Assembly: GCA_001898725.1 (NCBI GenBank)
Contig: MKUV01000050.1
Coordinates: 1 to 41,864, forward strand
Source: Caedibacter sp. 37-49
Lineage (GTDB): Bacteria > Pseudomonadota > Alphaproteobacteria > Caedimonadales > Caedimonadaceae
Reading direction: 5' to 3'
DNA length: 41,864 nucleotides
A program made the position numbers and the translations under genes. The notes under the pieces are model-generated. The model was not told where the DNA came from, did no database searches, and saw only the letters and a list, made by a program, of their open reading frames with translations. Positions 34,480 through 41,864 of this stretch are shown here, piece after piece; within the stretch, counting starts at the first letter, position 1, and each line of letters begins with the position of its first letter.

Positions 34480-35199
34480 ATGCAAAATAGGTTCGTATCG
34501 GCTTCAGCTCTAATAGGTCTTATGCTTTCAGGATGTGCACCTGTAGCGTTTATGGGGGGTGCTACAACAGTGGCGACCAGTGCTTCAGAAGAAAGGGGTG
34601 TAAAAGGGGTATGGTCAGATGCTGAAATTAAAACGCGTCTCCAAGCAAAGTGGATGGACAAAAGACCAGAACTCATTATAGCAACAAATGTTATTGTAAG
34701 ACAAGGGCGCGTTCTTATTACAGGAGAACTTGATACCACAGAACAACAAATTGATGCTGTGCGTTATGCATGGCAAGTCCCTGGCGTTAAGGAAGTTGTT
34801 GATGAAACAACTGTCGGTAAAACAGCTTCTTTCCAACAATACGCCCGCGATACTTGGATTACGACGCAGATGAAAACCAAGATTTTGAATGATAATGACA
34901 TTCGTTCTTTAAACTATAATGTTCATACAGAAAATGGGACGATTTATTTAATGGGGATTGCTCAAAACCAACAAGAGCTTGATAAAGTCATCACTTATGC
35001 ACGCCATATTGGAGGTGTTCGAAAAGTGACAAGTTATGTAACACTTAAATCACAAACCCCTCAAATATCTCAAAAAAATCTTATACCAGAAGAACAGAAG
35101 ACGTTAGAAGAATTTCCTGTTATCGAAGCCCCGTCTTCGGATGAACCTTTAAGACCTCAAACATTAGATGAACCAAATACGGGATCTTCTTTTCAATAA
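34480..35199 (+). CDS. BON-domain lipoprotein (DolP-like)
   Basis: A 239-aa outer-membrane lipoprotein. The signal ends in LSGC (Cys19). Two BON domains follow: VWSDAEIKTRLQAKWMDKRP...VRQGRVLITGELDTTEQQID, and WITTQMKTKILNDNDIRS...ENGTIYLMGIAQNQQELDKV. E. coli DolP (YraP), next to lpoA-yraN, binds anionic phospholipids and supports outer-membrane integrity; the same neighbourhood here supports an equivalent role. The C-terminal 50 residues are acidic and proline-rich, beyond the usual DolP length. It follows yraN by 13 bp. Confidence 0.9.
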   Translation: MQNRFVSASALIGLMLSGCAPVAFMGGATTVATSASEERGVKGVWSDAEIKTRLQAKWMDKRPELIIATNVIVRQGRVLITGELDTTEQQIDAVRYAWQVPGVKEVVDETTVGKTASFQQYARDTWITTQMKTKILNDNDIRSLNYNVHTENGTIYLMGIAQNQQELDKVITYARHIGGVRKVTSYVTLKSQTPQISQKNLIPEEQKTLEEFPVIEAPSSDEPLRPQTLDEPNTGSSFQ

Positions 35200-35222
35200 A
35201 CTTAATAACTTAAAGAGACAAG

Positions 35223-36167
35223 ATGAAGCTTAAAGTCGCTTTTCAAATGGATCCGCTGTCAGCCTTAAACTATGCAGCGGATACGACAGTTGCCTTAATC
35301 TTTGAGGCTGCACGTCGTGGATATGAACTTTATTTTTATGAACCTCATCAGGTGACATGGAGTAATGACCAAGTCAAGGCATCTCTTTTTCCTTTGTCAA
35401 TTGATCGAACCGCTATGCCGCCCTTGATTTTGGGCACGCCAAAAACAAGCGATTTAGGGGATATGGATGTGATCTGGGTTCGGCAGAACCCCCCATTTGA
35501 TTTAGGCTATATTACGAACACCTATCTGCTTGAGAGCCTTCCTTCTACAACACGCATTTTGAATGCGCCCCATGGTCTTCGGAATGCGCCAGAGAAGCTC
35601 TTAATCACAAAGTTTTCTCACCTTATGCCGCCGACCTTAATTACCAATGATTCAAAAGAGGTTACGTTGTTTCAAGAACAATATGGGGAGATTGTCATTA
35701 AGCCGCTTTATGAATTTGGTGGTGCTGGTGTGTTTTATATCAAGAAAGATGACGTTAATTTGATAGTCATTCTTGAAATGATGCAAAAAAGTTATCCAAA
35801 TCAACCCTTTATGGTGCAAAAATTTCTTCCTGAAGTGCGCCAAGGTGATAAACGTCTTCTTGTCCTTGATGGCGAGTTAATTGGTGGTTTTAAACGTCTT
35901 CCTGCCGAAGAAAGTATCCGCAGTAATATGGTCCGTGGGGGGCAGGGCCAACCTTATGAAATAACAAGTAAAGACAAAGAGATATGCAATGAACTCGCGC
36001 CTGTACTTAAAGAAATGGGATTATTCTTTGTGGGTCTTGATGTGATCGGGGAATATCTTACAGAAATCAATGTGACCTCACCTACAGGCGTTCAAATGTT
36101 TAATCAGCTTTATAAAACGCATGTTGAACGCTTGATTTGGGATAGGATCATAGAGAAGTTTTCTTAA
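35223..36167 (+). CDS. gshB: Glutathione synthetase
   Basis: ATP-grasp ligase joining gamma-glutamylcysteine and glycine. The 314-aa protein opens KVAFQMDPLSALNYAADTTV and contains IWVRQNPPFDLGYITNTYLLE, the ATP-grasp segments VIKPLYEFGGAGVFYI and VRQGDKRLLVLDGELIGGF, and the closing ITEINVTSPTG-type motif (LTEINVTSPTGVQ). Typical length. It belongs to the conserved yraN-gshB-comM neighbourhood. Its stop overlaps the toxin gene stop in the shared tetranucleotide TTAA (36164-36167). Confidence 0.97.
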   Translation: MKLKVAFQMDPLSALNYAADTTVALIFEAARRGYELYFYEPHQVTWSNDQVKASLFPLSIDRTAMPPLILGTPKTSDLGDMDVIWVRQNPPFDLGYITNTYLLESLPSTTRILNAPHGLRNAPEKLLITKFSHLMPPTLITNDSKEVTLFQEQYGEIVIKPLYEFGGAGVFYIKKDDVNLIVILEMMQKSYPNQPFMVQKFLPEVRQGDKRLLVLDGELIGGFKRLPAEESIRSNMVRGGQGQPYEITSKDKEICNELAPVLKEMGLFFVGLDVIGEYLTEINVTSPTGVQMFNQLYKTHVERLIWDRIIEKFS

Positions 36168-36580
36168 TCCTCAGAGATTAATGATTCACTTTCATGTAGT
36201 TCAAATGATGTTCTATTAGAATTAGTTAACTCACAATCGATTATTTCTAAAATGGCGTTTTGCACTTTTTTCATAAATTTATTGTCGCATTTAGCAAGAG
36301 GTCCTTGGGTCAATCTTTTATTGTCGATAGCGCGTATTTGATCGATAACTAAATCAGAGTCGTTTTCTAGATTTTCTTGAGATAATATCCTAATTCTTAA
36401 AGGTTCAGCATCCTCAATTAAATTTGTTGTTAGAGGAACAATAAGAGTGGAGGGATGTTTAGCGTCAAGTAAAGCTTGACTTTGAATAATCAAAACAGGT
36501 CTTACTTTACCGGCTTCAGTGTCTACTCTTGGATTAAGATCAGCAAGCCATATTTCACCGTAATTAAGCTTTAATGTCAT
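36164..36580 (-). CDS. MazF/PemK-family toxin (endoribonuclease)
   Basis: A 138-aa toxin of the type II MazF/PemK fold, expected to cleave mRNA. Family motifs: YGEIWLADLNPRVDTEAGKVRPVLIIQS (here in pieces GEIWLADLNP and GKVRPVLIIQ), HPSTLIVPLTTN, and SDLVIDQIRAIDNKRLTQ. The conserved Arg in RPVLI and the Thr in VPLTT are intact, so it looks functional. The ATG at 36580 is preferred over an in-frame TTG at 36586. The C-terminus (LHESESLISED) is longer than in classic MazF. It overlaps the antitoxin gene by 17 bp, as expected for a coupled pair. Confidence 0.88.
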   Translation of the reverse strand: MTLKLNYGEIWLADLNPRVDTEAGKVRPVLIIQSQALLDAKHPSTLIVPLTTNLIEDAEPLRIRILSQENLENDSDLVIDQIRAIDNKRLTQGPLAKCDNKFMKKVQNAILEIIDCELTNSNRTSFELHESESLISED

Positions 36581-36800
36581 GCTCAACCATTTCGAAATCA
36601 GCGTTTATTTCTAGACTTTCTTGTCTTACCTTTTTGCTGATTGCTATTAAACGTTTTCTTTTTTCAAGCTCTCTTATTTCTTTGTTAAAGTTCTCGACAG
36701 CTTTTCTAATATAATCACTGCGTGACATATGAAGATATTCGGCTTTTAAGCTTGCTTCTTTTAATAAGTCGTCAGGCAATCTTAAGGTAATAGTTGACAT
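36564..36800 (-). CDS. Ribbon-helix-helix antitoxin
   Basis: A 78-aa antitoxin. The N-terminal MSTITLRLPDDLLKEASLKA plus SRSDYIRKAVENFNKE is a ribbon-helix-helix DNA-binding fold, and the basic/acidic C-terminal helix should wrap the toxin. It is first in the operon, as antitoxins usually are, and should repress its own promoter just upstream (36823-36837). The pair lies between gshB and comM, which are normally adjacent, so it is likely an insertion. Confidence 0.87.
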   Translation of the reverse strand: MSTITLRLPDDLLKEASLKAEYLHMSRSDYIRKAVENFNKEIRELEKRKRLIAISKKVRQESLEINADFEMVEHDIKA

Positions 36801-36822
36801 GGCATATCCTAATACAACTTTG

Positions 36823-36837
36823 TATACGTATATTATA
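36823..36837 (-). promoter_or_regulatory. Promoter -10 and palindromic operator of the toxin-antitoxin operon
   Basis: On the minus strand a perfect -10 box TATAAT (36832-36837) is followed at once by the 10-bp palindrome TATACGTATA (36823-36832), 23 bp before the antitoxin ATG. Such a palindrome at the start site suits autorepression by a ribbon-helix-helix antitoxin. The -35 is weak (TTGCAT around 36856-36861). Confidence 0.55.
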
Positions 36838-36856
36838 TTCTATTAGAGAACAAGAA

Positions 36857-36889
36857 TGCAATACAAAACCGTTTTTCAAATGTATTGCA
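36857..36889. repeat. 9-bp inverted repeat upstream of the toxin-antitoxin promoter
   Basis: TGCAATACA (36857-36865) and TGTATTGCA (36881-36889) form a perfect inverted repeat with a 15-nt spacer. The left arm overlaps the presumed -35. It may be a second operator or a hairpin. The rest of the gap up to comM (36890-37077) is AT-rich and holds nothing else I recognise. Confidence 0.5.
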
Positions 36890-37077
36890 CTTTATTTTGT
36901 AAACTAAGAAAAAGCTTCCTCTATTTCTTAATTTAAAAAAATAAAATAGCCCATCATGGATCAAACCTTTTCTAGCTTGGCGGGGTATGATAAGGAAATT
37001 TACAAAGATAAAGAGAGAGCTTAAATAATAAAATAACCATTATTTTTCAGTATGTTAATAGAAGGAAAGAACGCTGC

Positions 37078-38592
37078 ATGATCGCGCGCATTAATACGGT
37101 TGCTTTTCAAGGGATTGAACCTCTTGCGATTGATGTTCAAGTGCAAATTACGACAGGCATGCCATGTTTCTCGATTGTTGGTTTGCCTGACAAAGCTGTT
37201 GCTGAATCGCGCGAGCGTGTGCGCGCGGCACTTCATTCCCTAGGTCTTGCATTGCCGCCCAAGCGGATCATTGTTAATCTTTCTCCTGCCGATATTCAGA
37301 AAGAAGGAAGTCATTATGATTTGCCGATTGCGCTTGGCCTTTTGGTTGCTTTAGAGGTGTTGCCTTTTGAAGAAGTCCATCGTTATGTCGCAATTGGTGA
37401 GCTTGCTCTTGATGGGCGCATTTCGCCTGTTGCCGGTGTTTTACCTGTAGCGCTTCATGCTTCTAGTCAAAATCAAGGTTTGATTTGTCCAGCGTCCTGC
37501 GGGCAAGAGGCTGCTTGGGCACCTGATATTGATATTTTAGCGCCTTCGAATTTGCTTGAATTAATTAATCATTTTAAAGGTCTACAAATTTTGTCGCAAC
37601 CTGTCCCAGGCATTTGTGACGACATTGTAAATGTTTTTGATCTTGTGGATGTCAAAGGCCAGGAAACTGCTAAGCGAGCCCTAGAGATTGCGGCGGCTGG
37701 CGGACATAACCTTCTGTTAATGGGGCCGCCTGGCGCTGGGAAATCAATGCTAGCAGCCCGTTTACCAGGTCTCCTTCCACCTCTTGAACCAGAAGAAGCC
37801 CTTGAAGTCACGATGATTCATAGTGTTGCTGGGAAGTTATCACAAGGCACCCTTATCAAACGGCGGCCTTATCGAGATCCTCACCATTCTGCCTCGCTTC
37901 CTGCGCTTGTGGGGGGTGGATTTAAAGCCTTGCCAGGCGAGGTGACGCTTGCCCACCGAGGAGTGCTATTTTTAGATGAGTTGCCAGAATTTTCACGCAG
38001 TACGCTTGAGTCTTTACGTCAACCTTTGGAATCAGGCCAAGTCACGATTGCCCGAGCAAATGCTCACATTACCTATCCTGCACGTTTTCAATTGGTTGCC
38101 GCGATGAATCCTTGCCGTTGCGGATATCTCGATGATGTTACAAGAGCTTGCTCACGCGCCCCAAAATGCGCTGTTGATTATCAAGCGAAAATCTCAGGTC
38201 CTCTTTTAGATCGAATGGATCTTCATGTTTTTATGCCAGCTGTAAAGCTCTCCGAGCTTGTTCCGCTTCCTGGACAAGAGACAACGCTAACGGTTGCTGA
38301 GCGTGTTGCTAAAGCGCGAGGGCGACAGCGGCAACGATTTTTAAAGAACCAAAGTTCTTTGCGGGTGAATGCGGAGGTTTCTGGAAAAATCTTGGAAGTC
38401 CTTCTTCAACTAGAAAATGAAAGTCAAAACTTTATCAATCAGGCGGCAGAAAAACTTAAATTATCAGCTCGAAGTTATCATCGCATTCTTCGCGTTGCGC
38501 GTACGATTGCAGACTTAGGAGAAAGTGAAATTATTCGTAAAATAGATGTCGCTGAAGCTTTGTCTTTAAGATTGGATAAAACTTCCTATTAA
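37078..38592 (+). CDS. comM: YifB/ComM-family Mg-chelatase-like AAA+ ATPase
   Basis: A 504-aa hexameric helicase-like ATPase; ComM drives branch migration in natural transformation in Vibrio. It has the N-terminal Lon-protease-like fold (MPCFSIVGLPDKAVAESRER, IIVNLSPADIQKEGSHYDLP), Walker A LLMGPPGAGKSMLAARLP, Walker B GVLFLDELPEF, and the cysteine-bearing NPCRCGYLDD...CSRAPKC. The C-terminal LKLSARSYHRILRVARTIADL is also typical. Complete and of normal length. GAAGG precedes the ATG. yraN-gshB-comM is a common alphaproteobacterial order. Confidence 0.95.
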   Translation: MIARINTVAFQGIEPLAIDVQVQITTGMPCFSIVGLPDKAVAESRERVRAALHSLGLALPPKRIIVNLSPADIQKEGSHYDLPIALGLLVALEVLPFEEVHRYVAIGELALDGRISPVAGVLPVALHASSQNQGLICPASCGQEAAWAPDIDILAPSNLLELINHFKGLQILSQPVPGICDDIVNVFDLVDVKGQETAKRALEIAAAGGHNLLLMGPPGAGKSMLAARLPGLLPPLEPEEALEVTMIHSVAGKLSQGTLIKRRPYRDPHHSASLPALVGGGFKALPGEVTLAHRGVLFLDELPEFSRSTLESLRQPLESGQVTIARANAHITYPARFQLVAAMNPCRCGYLDDVTRACSRAPKCAVDYQAKISGPLLDRMDLHVFMPAVKLSELVPLPGQETTLTVAERVAKARGRQRQRFLKNQSSLRVNAEVSGKILEVLLQLENESQNFINQAAEKLKLSARSYHRILRVARTIADLGESEIIRKIDVAEALSLRLDKTSY

Positions 38593-38830
38593 AAAGTCGT
38601 GTATCCTTGCTGATGTAAATGGCAAGATCCTTGGAAGAAGTGATAATTTTGTTTTCAAAATTTTAAGTGAAAAATTATTAATTTTTTTGAAATAGCATCT
38701 CCTATTTTTAGTCTAATACTGCTTACATTATAAAATTAGAAAATCTGATAATAATTATAATAATTATTAATTTTGCTTCTAAAATTTATTTTTCTATAAA
38801 TGCAGATAACATAAAAAAAAGGTAATGATT
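38593..38830. other. AT-rich gap upstream of the SbtA-like gene
   Basis: Very AT-rich. An imperfect dyad CTAAT (38713-38717) to ATTAG (38735-38739), and the run AATAATTATAATAATTATTA around 38752-38770, could be regulator targets. AAAGG before the ATG at 38831 is the ribosome binding site. No gene is seen. Confidence 0.35.
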
Positions 38831-39823
38831 ATGGTATCATTTAAACAAAACTTATTAAATATTCCTATTATATGCTTCCTTGTTAGCTTTAGCTTTGGCT
38901 GGTTATTTCCTCGTTTTAAGTTTAATAAATTTATAGATTTAATAAATCAGTGGTCATCTTTTTATCTTATAGTTGCTATTGGATTAAAAGGCGGCTTAGC
39001 ATTTTCATCTTGTATAGGGTTTGATGATAAAGCAATTATTCTAATTATTTTAGCCACAAGCTTTAGCATACTTTTTCCATTTTTAGGCTACATATTGCTT
39101 TTAAAAAGTACAAGCATTGATAAGACCACTTGTGCAGCTATTGCTGCTCATTATGGTTCAGTTAGTATATCCACTTATGCTGCCGCAACATCAGTTTTGG
39201 CTGACCATTCAATTACGTATTGTGGATATATAGTTGCATTAATTACACTCATGGAAATCCCAGCTATATTCACTGGAGTTTATCTTTCTGCAAAAGATCA
39301 AGATAAAAAAAATGTCCTCGATAAAAGAAGCCTATTTTCAAGCTTTTTAAAGACCTCAATTTTTAACAATAAAATTGTCCTTTTATTAATAGGTTCTCTT
39401 ATTCTTGGTTATTTATTTCATATTTTAAATTATCATTATTTTAGTGATCTTATTATAGGTCCGTTTAATATAATTTTATCAATTTTCTTAATAACGATGG
39501 GATTTAAAGTAGCTACGCAATCAACATCTTTGAAAAAATTTAATTTTGCTTTAGTTATGTTTGGATTTTATATGCCTATTATTGGCAGCTTTATTGGACT
39601 TGTAATGAGTTGGCTAATAAAGTTGGACTTGGGGACAGGCTTCTTGTTCACGGTATTATGTTCTAGTGCTTCTTATATTGTTGTGCCCGCAGCGCTCAGA
39701 ATTATGCTTCCGAAAGCACAAGAATCTATATATCTTCCAATGTCTCTTGCAATTACCTTCCCTTTTAATATTCTTTTTGGAATTCCATTGTATTTTGCTC
39801 TCTGCGTAAAATTCTTAAAATAA
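38831..39823 (+). CDS. SbtA-like sodium-dependent bicarbonate transporter family protein
   Basis: A 330-aa integral membrane protein with about ten helices. It matches the SbtA/DUF897 family: VAIGLKGGLAFSS, AAIAAHYGSVSISTYAAATS, FLITMGFKVATQS, and ASYIVVPAALRIMLPKAQES followed by LPMSLAITFPFNILFGIPLY. Cyanobacterial SbtA imports bicarbonate with sodium, but relatives in other bacteria may carry other anions, so the substrate is not certain. I use the ATG at 38831, 8 nt after AAGG; the ATG at 38825 is too close to it. The AT content is higher than in the neighbouring comM, which hints at transfer. It is followed 11 bp later by the zinc-ribbon protein gene. Confidence 0.85.
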   Translation: MVSFKQNLLNIPIICFLVSFSFGWLFPRFKFNKFIDLINQWSSFYLIVAIGLKGGLAFSSCIGFDDKAIILIILATSFSILFPFLGYILLLKSTSIDKTTCAAIAAHYGSVSISTYAAATSVLADHSITYCGYIVALITLMEIPAIFTGVYLSAKDQDKKNVLDKRSLFSSFLKTSIFNNKIVLLLIGSLILGYLFHILNYHYFSDLIIGPFNIILSIFLITMGFKVATQSTSLKKFNFALVMFGFYMPIIGSFIGLVMSWLIKLDLGTGFLFTVLCSSASYIVVPAALRIMLPKAQESIYLPMSLAITFPFNILFGIPLYFALCVKFLK

Positions 39824-39834
39824 AAGGAATCTTT

Positions 39835-40707
39835 ATGACTGTAATGCCTATATTTTCCTTAACAGGGATTCATCCTTATCAAAATATAGATGTTTTGCTC
39901 GCTACAAAGCATAAGAAAGATCAAGCTATTTGCCCGTCTTTTTCCAAAGTATTTAATGCTAATATTATTGTACCAGAAGACTTTGATACGGATAAATATG
40001 GAACATTTTCTGGAGAAGCCCCACGAGAAGACTATCCTGACAAAGTTGTTTTCACAAAAGCAGAAGAAGCTGCTCTTAGATATGACTTTGATTATGTTAT
40101 TGCAAGTGAGGGAAGCTTTGGCTCTCATCACACGATTCCTTTCTGTGCGCTGAATTGTGAATACATCTGCTTCATAGATAGGAAAAGAAAGATTTCTGTC
40201 TTAGAGTCTGAGGTAACAATTAATACTAACTTTGAACATTTAGATATTAATTCCACAACGAATTACGAACTCTATTTAAAAAGGATTAAATTCCCTTCCC
40301 ATAGTGTACTCGTGCGTTGTCCAGAAGATAATTGTATTCTAGCAAAAGGAATAAACAACATACATAAATTAAATGTTCTTATTAAAGCAGCATTTAAAAA
40401 ATATGGCATTCTTACTCTTGAAACAGATATGCGCGCAATGATGAATCCGACGAGGATGAAAGTAATTTCAAAACTATCTGAAAAACTGGTCCAACGTTTA
40501 CAACAATACTGCCCTTCTTGTTATGTACCAGGTTTTGGTAAAGTCACGTATAAAGATTTCTTATTATGCAAATTATGCCGATCAGAGACTTCTTTTTACC
40601 GTTTTAAAGTGCTTAATTGTATAAAATGTGATTACTATCAAATATGTTCACGTGAAGACGGCCTTGAAGAGGTTGATCCACAATATTGCTTGTCGTGCAA
40701 TCCTTAA
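39835..40707 (+). CDS. DUF6671-like protein with C-terminal zinc ribbons
   Basis: A 290-aa soluble protein that I believe belongs to DUF6671, but this is from memory of motif shape. The N-terminal part has VLLATKHKKDQAICPSFSKV, FDTDKYGTFSGEAPRED, and the distinctive DYVIASEGSFGSHHTIPF. The centre has ETDMRAMMNPTRMKVI. The last 75 residues carry four CxxC-like pairs (CPSC, CKLC, CIKCDYYQIC, CLSC), which look like two zinc ribbons. No function is known to me. Tight linkage to the SbtA-like gene suggests they act together. AAAGGA precedes the ATG. Confidence 0.62.
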   Translation: MTVMPIFSLTGIHPYQNIDVLLATKHKKDQAICPSFSKVFNANIIVPEDFDTDKYGTFSGEAPREDYPDKVVFTKAEEAALRYDFDYVIASEGSFGSHHTIPFCALNCEYICFIDRKRKISVLESEVTINTNFEHLDINSTTNYELYLKRIKFPSHSVLVRCPEDNCILAKGINNIHKLNVLIKAAFKKYGILTLETDMRAMMNPTRMKVISKLSEKLVQRLQQYCPSCYVPGFGKVTYKDFLLCKLCRSETSFYRFKVLNCIKCDYYQICSREDGLEEVDPQYCLSCNP

Positions 40708-40714
40708 AATTGTT

Positions 40715-40739
40715 ATGTAATAAGAAAATTAGATTACAT
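40715..40739. promoter_or_regulatory. Candidate LysR-type regulator binding site
   Basis: ATGTAAT (40715-40721) and ATTACAT (40733-40739) form a perfect dyad with an 11-nt centre, giving the T-N11-A pattern of LysR-family boxes. It lies 32 bp before the lysR ATG, where autoregulation would act. Confidence 0.5.
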
Positions 40740-40771
40740 TATTTAGTATAATAAGATATATTTATATTACT

Positions 40772-41620
40772 ATGAATTTTGATACTGTTGCCTTACATTG
40801 TTTTTTAGCCGTGAGCGATACGAAAAGCTTTACGAAAGCCGCTGAACAGGTTGGCCGTACACAGTCTGCAGTTAGCCAGCAGATAAATAAACTTGAACAT
40901 CTTTTGGGTAAGCAACTCTTTAAACGGGGAAAATTGCTTATATTAACCAAAGAAGGTGAGCTATTTTACGGGTATGCTAAGCAAATTTTTACATTGCATT
41001 GCGAAGCATTCGACCGTTTTAAAGAGCCAGAACTTGAAGGAGAGATCCGTTTTGGTATGCCTGAAGATTTTGCAAGCGTTTATCTATCAGATGTCCTTAT
41101 TGAATTCTCAAGAATTCATCCACGTATTTTTTTAAATGTTGAATGTGACTTAACGCTGAATCTCTTTGAGAGATTTAAAAAAGGACATTTTGATTTAGTC
41201 CTCGTTAAAATGAGTCGACCCGAAGAATTCATTAATGGATATGATATCTATACGGAAAAGTTAGTATGGATAGGGGACCCAAAATTGATAAAACAGGACA
41301 TTTCAAAATCGCTTCCGCTCGTTCTATCTCCTCTTCCGTGCGTTTATCGATCAAGAGCTATTAAAGCTTTAGAAGACGCGGGGATTAAATGGCGTTTAGT
41401 TTTTTCAAGCCCAAGCTATAATGGAACGATTGCAGCCGTAAAAGCAGGCCTTGGTATAACTGTCTTACCTTTAACCATGGTTCCGCCTCAGCTAACCATA
41501 ATTAAAGATGAGTATTTACCCATGCTAGATAATACTCATGTTAGCTTATTGAAGCATGATACGAAAAGCCAAGCCTTAGCAACATTTGAGAGGTTCGTAA
41601 TCAATAAGCTTACGCATTAG
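40772..41620 (+). CDS. LysR-type transcriptional regulator
   Basis: A 282-aa regulator. The N-terminal winged helix-turn-helix is FLAVSDTKSFTKAAEQVGRTQSAVSQQINKLEHLL in pieces (FLAVSDTKSFTKAAEQV, TQSAVSQQINKLE). It is followed by the coinducer-binding domain with EGEIRFGMPEDFAS, LVLVKMSRPEE and VKAGLGITVLPLTMV. It lies downstream of, and in the same direction as, the SbtA-like and zinc-ribbon genes, and most likely controls them. The inducer is unknown. Confidence 0.92.
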   Translation: MNFDTVALHCFLAVSDTKSFTKAAEQVGRTQSAVSQQINKLEHLLGKQLFKRGKLLILTKEGELFYGYAKQIFTLHCEAFDRFKEPELEGEIRFGMPEDFASVYLSDVLIEFSRIHPRIFLNVECDLTLNLFERFKKGHFDLVLVKMSRPEEFINGYDIYTEKLVWIGDPKLIKQDISKSLPLVLSPLPCVYRSRAIKALEDAGIKWRLVFSSPSYNGTIAAVKAGLGITVLPLTMVPPQLTIIKDEYLPMLDNTHVSLLKHDTKSQALATFERFVINKLTH

Positions 41621-41864
41621 ATTAAAAAACGATGAGATTTTACCGTAAGTATTGTCGCATTTTTTGCCTTTCTTTCAGGATGGTAGCTTAGAAAACAATA
41701 AAATTATTTATAAAATAAAAGTTGCAATCAAGGCTGAAGAAAAACTTTTCTACACATAATAAAATCATCTTTTGAGAAAATTTTTGGCGAAAGATAGGAA
41801 TTGAAGGCCACTAGATTATTCAAAGTGGTCCTTCTGTAGAAGGTTTATCTTTAAGAGCGAAATT
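41621..41864. other. Right-edge gap
   Basis: AT-rich, with no gene that I can support. The one structure seen is the hairpin at 41803-41834. Confidence 0.4.
41803..41834. repeat. Strong hairpin at right edge
   Basis: GAAGGCCACT (41803-41812) pairs with AGTGGTCCTTC (41824-41834) apart from one bulged T, with an 11-nt loop. No T run follows, so it is not a standard terminator. It may be part of a structured RNA or a mobile-element end beyond the window. Confidence 0.4.

Noticed and set aside
36956-37024. 22-codon frame before comM (MDQTFSSLAGYDKEIY...)
   Set aside because: No ribosome binding site and no recognisable content; likely chance, though a gene remnant is possible.
40643-40658. CACGTG-centred near-palindrome resembling parS
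   Set aside because: Only the central TTCACGTGAA is symmetrical; the outer half-sites do not match TGTTTCACGTGAAACA.
1-41864. CRISPR arrays, tRNA or rRNA genes, insertion sequences
   Set aside because: I looked for regularly spaced repeats, cloverleaf-like sequence and transposase motifs on both strands and saw none that I could support.

Overview
This window looks like the replication-origin region of an alphaproteobacterium, most probably a protist-associated intracellular lineage such as the Holosporales (inference from gene order and gene content; no 16S rRNA lies here). The DNA is AT-rich and densely coded. Three things point to Alphaproteobacteria: the order rho-hemJ-hemH-hemE / oriC / coaE-dnaQ-secB-Tim44-mltA-smr, the order DUF3576-leuS-lptE-holA, and a C4-type 5-aminolevulinate synthase. 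The putative oriC is the 289-bp gap between hemE and coaE (17695-17983), with three perfect and three near-perfect DnaA boxes around AT-rich DNA. ParA and ParB are encoded 4.6-6.3 kb to the left of it, and five perfect copies of the 16-bp parS palindrome lie at 13817, 21757, 22318, 23894 and 34055.

Layout. 1-661: gene-free, with degenerate repeat-like DNA. 662-4611: RNA pseudouridine synthase and a C26 amidotransferase (-), a JmjC/cupin-like oxygenase and a porin (+). 4673-11619: DUF3576 lipoprotein, leuS, lptE, then an exported protein-kinase-like gene (-) and hemA placed before holA. 11583-17694: leftward block parB-parA-rsmG-rho-hemJ-hemH-hemE. 17695-22141: oriC, then coaE-dnaQ, secB (-), Tim44-like gene, mltA, smr. 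22142-25210: an exported LRR protein with an NLS-like motif, bracketed by two parS sites, and an exported ELM1-like protein. 25327-30975: hslVU, a HIT protein and an 1103-aa multidomain flavo-iron-sulfur oxidoreductase. 31066-32775: an exported amidase and a small exported F-box-like protein ending in CSIM. 32881-38592: LpoA/LppC-like lipoprotein, yraN, BON lipoprotein, gshB, a MazEF-type toxin-antitoxin pair, comM. 38831-41620: SbtA-like transporter, zinc-ribbon protein and LysR regulator.

Most of the window is housekeeping: chromosome replication and partition (oriC, parABS, dnaQ, holA), heme synthesis (hemA, hemE, hemH, hemJ), outer-membrane and wall upkeep (lptE, mltA, amidase, LpoA-like and BON lipoproteins, porin) and proteostasis (hslVU, secB). 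Accessory genes with eukaryote-like features sit at the joints of this backbone: a Sec-signal kinase, a Sec-signal LRR protein with a PKSKKRKLD motif, and a Sec-signal F-box-like protein with a CaaX-type C-terminus. Together they suggest a set of host-directed proteins. The F-box plus CaaX protein, with a structured leader upstream of its gene, is the most striking candidate for an undescribed effector.
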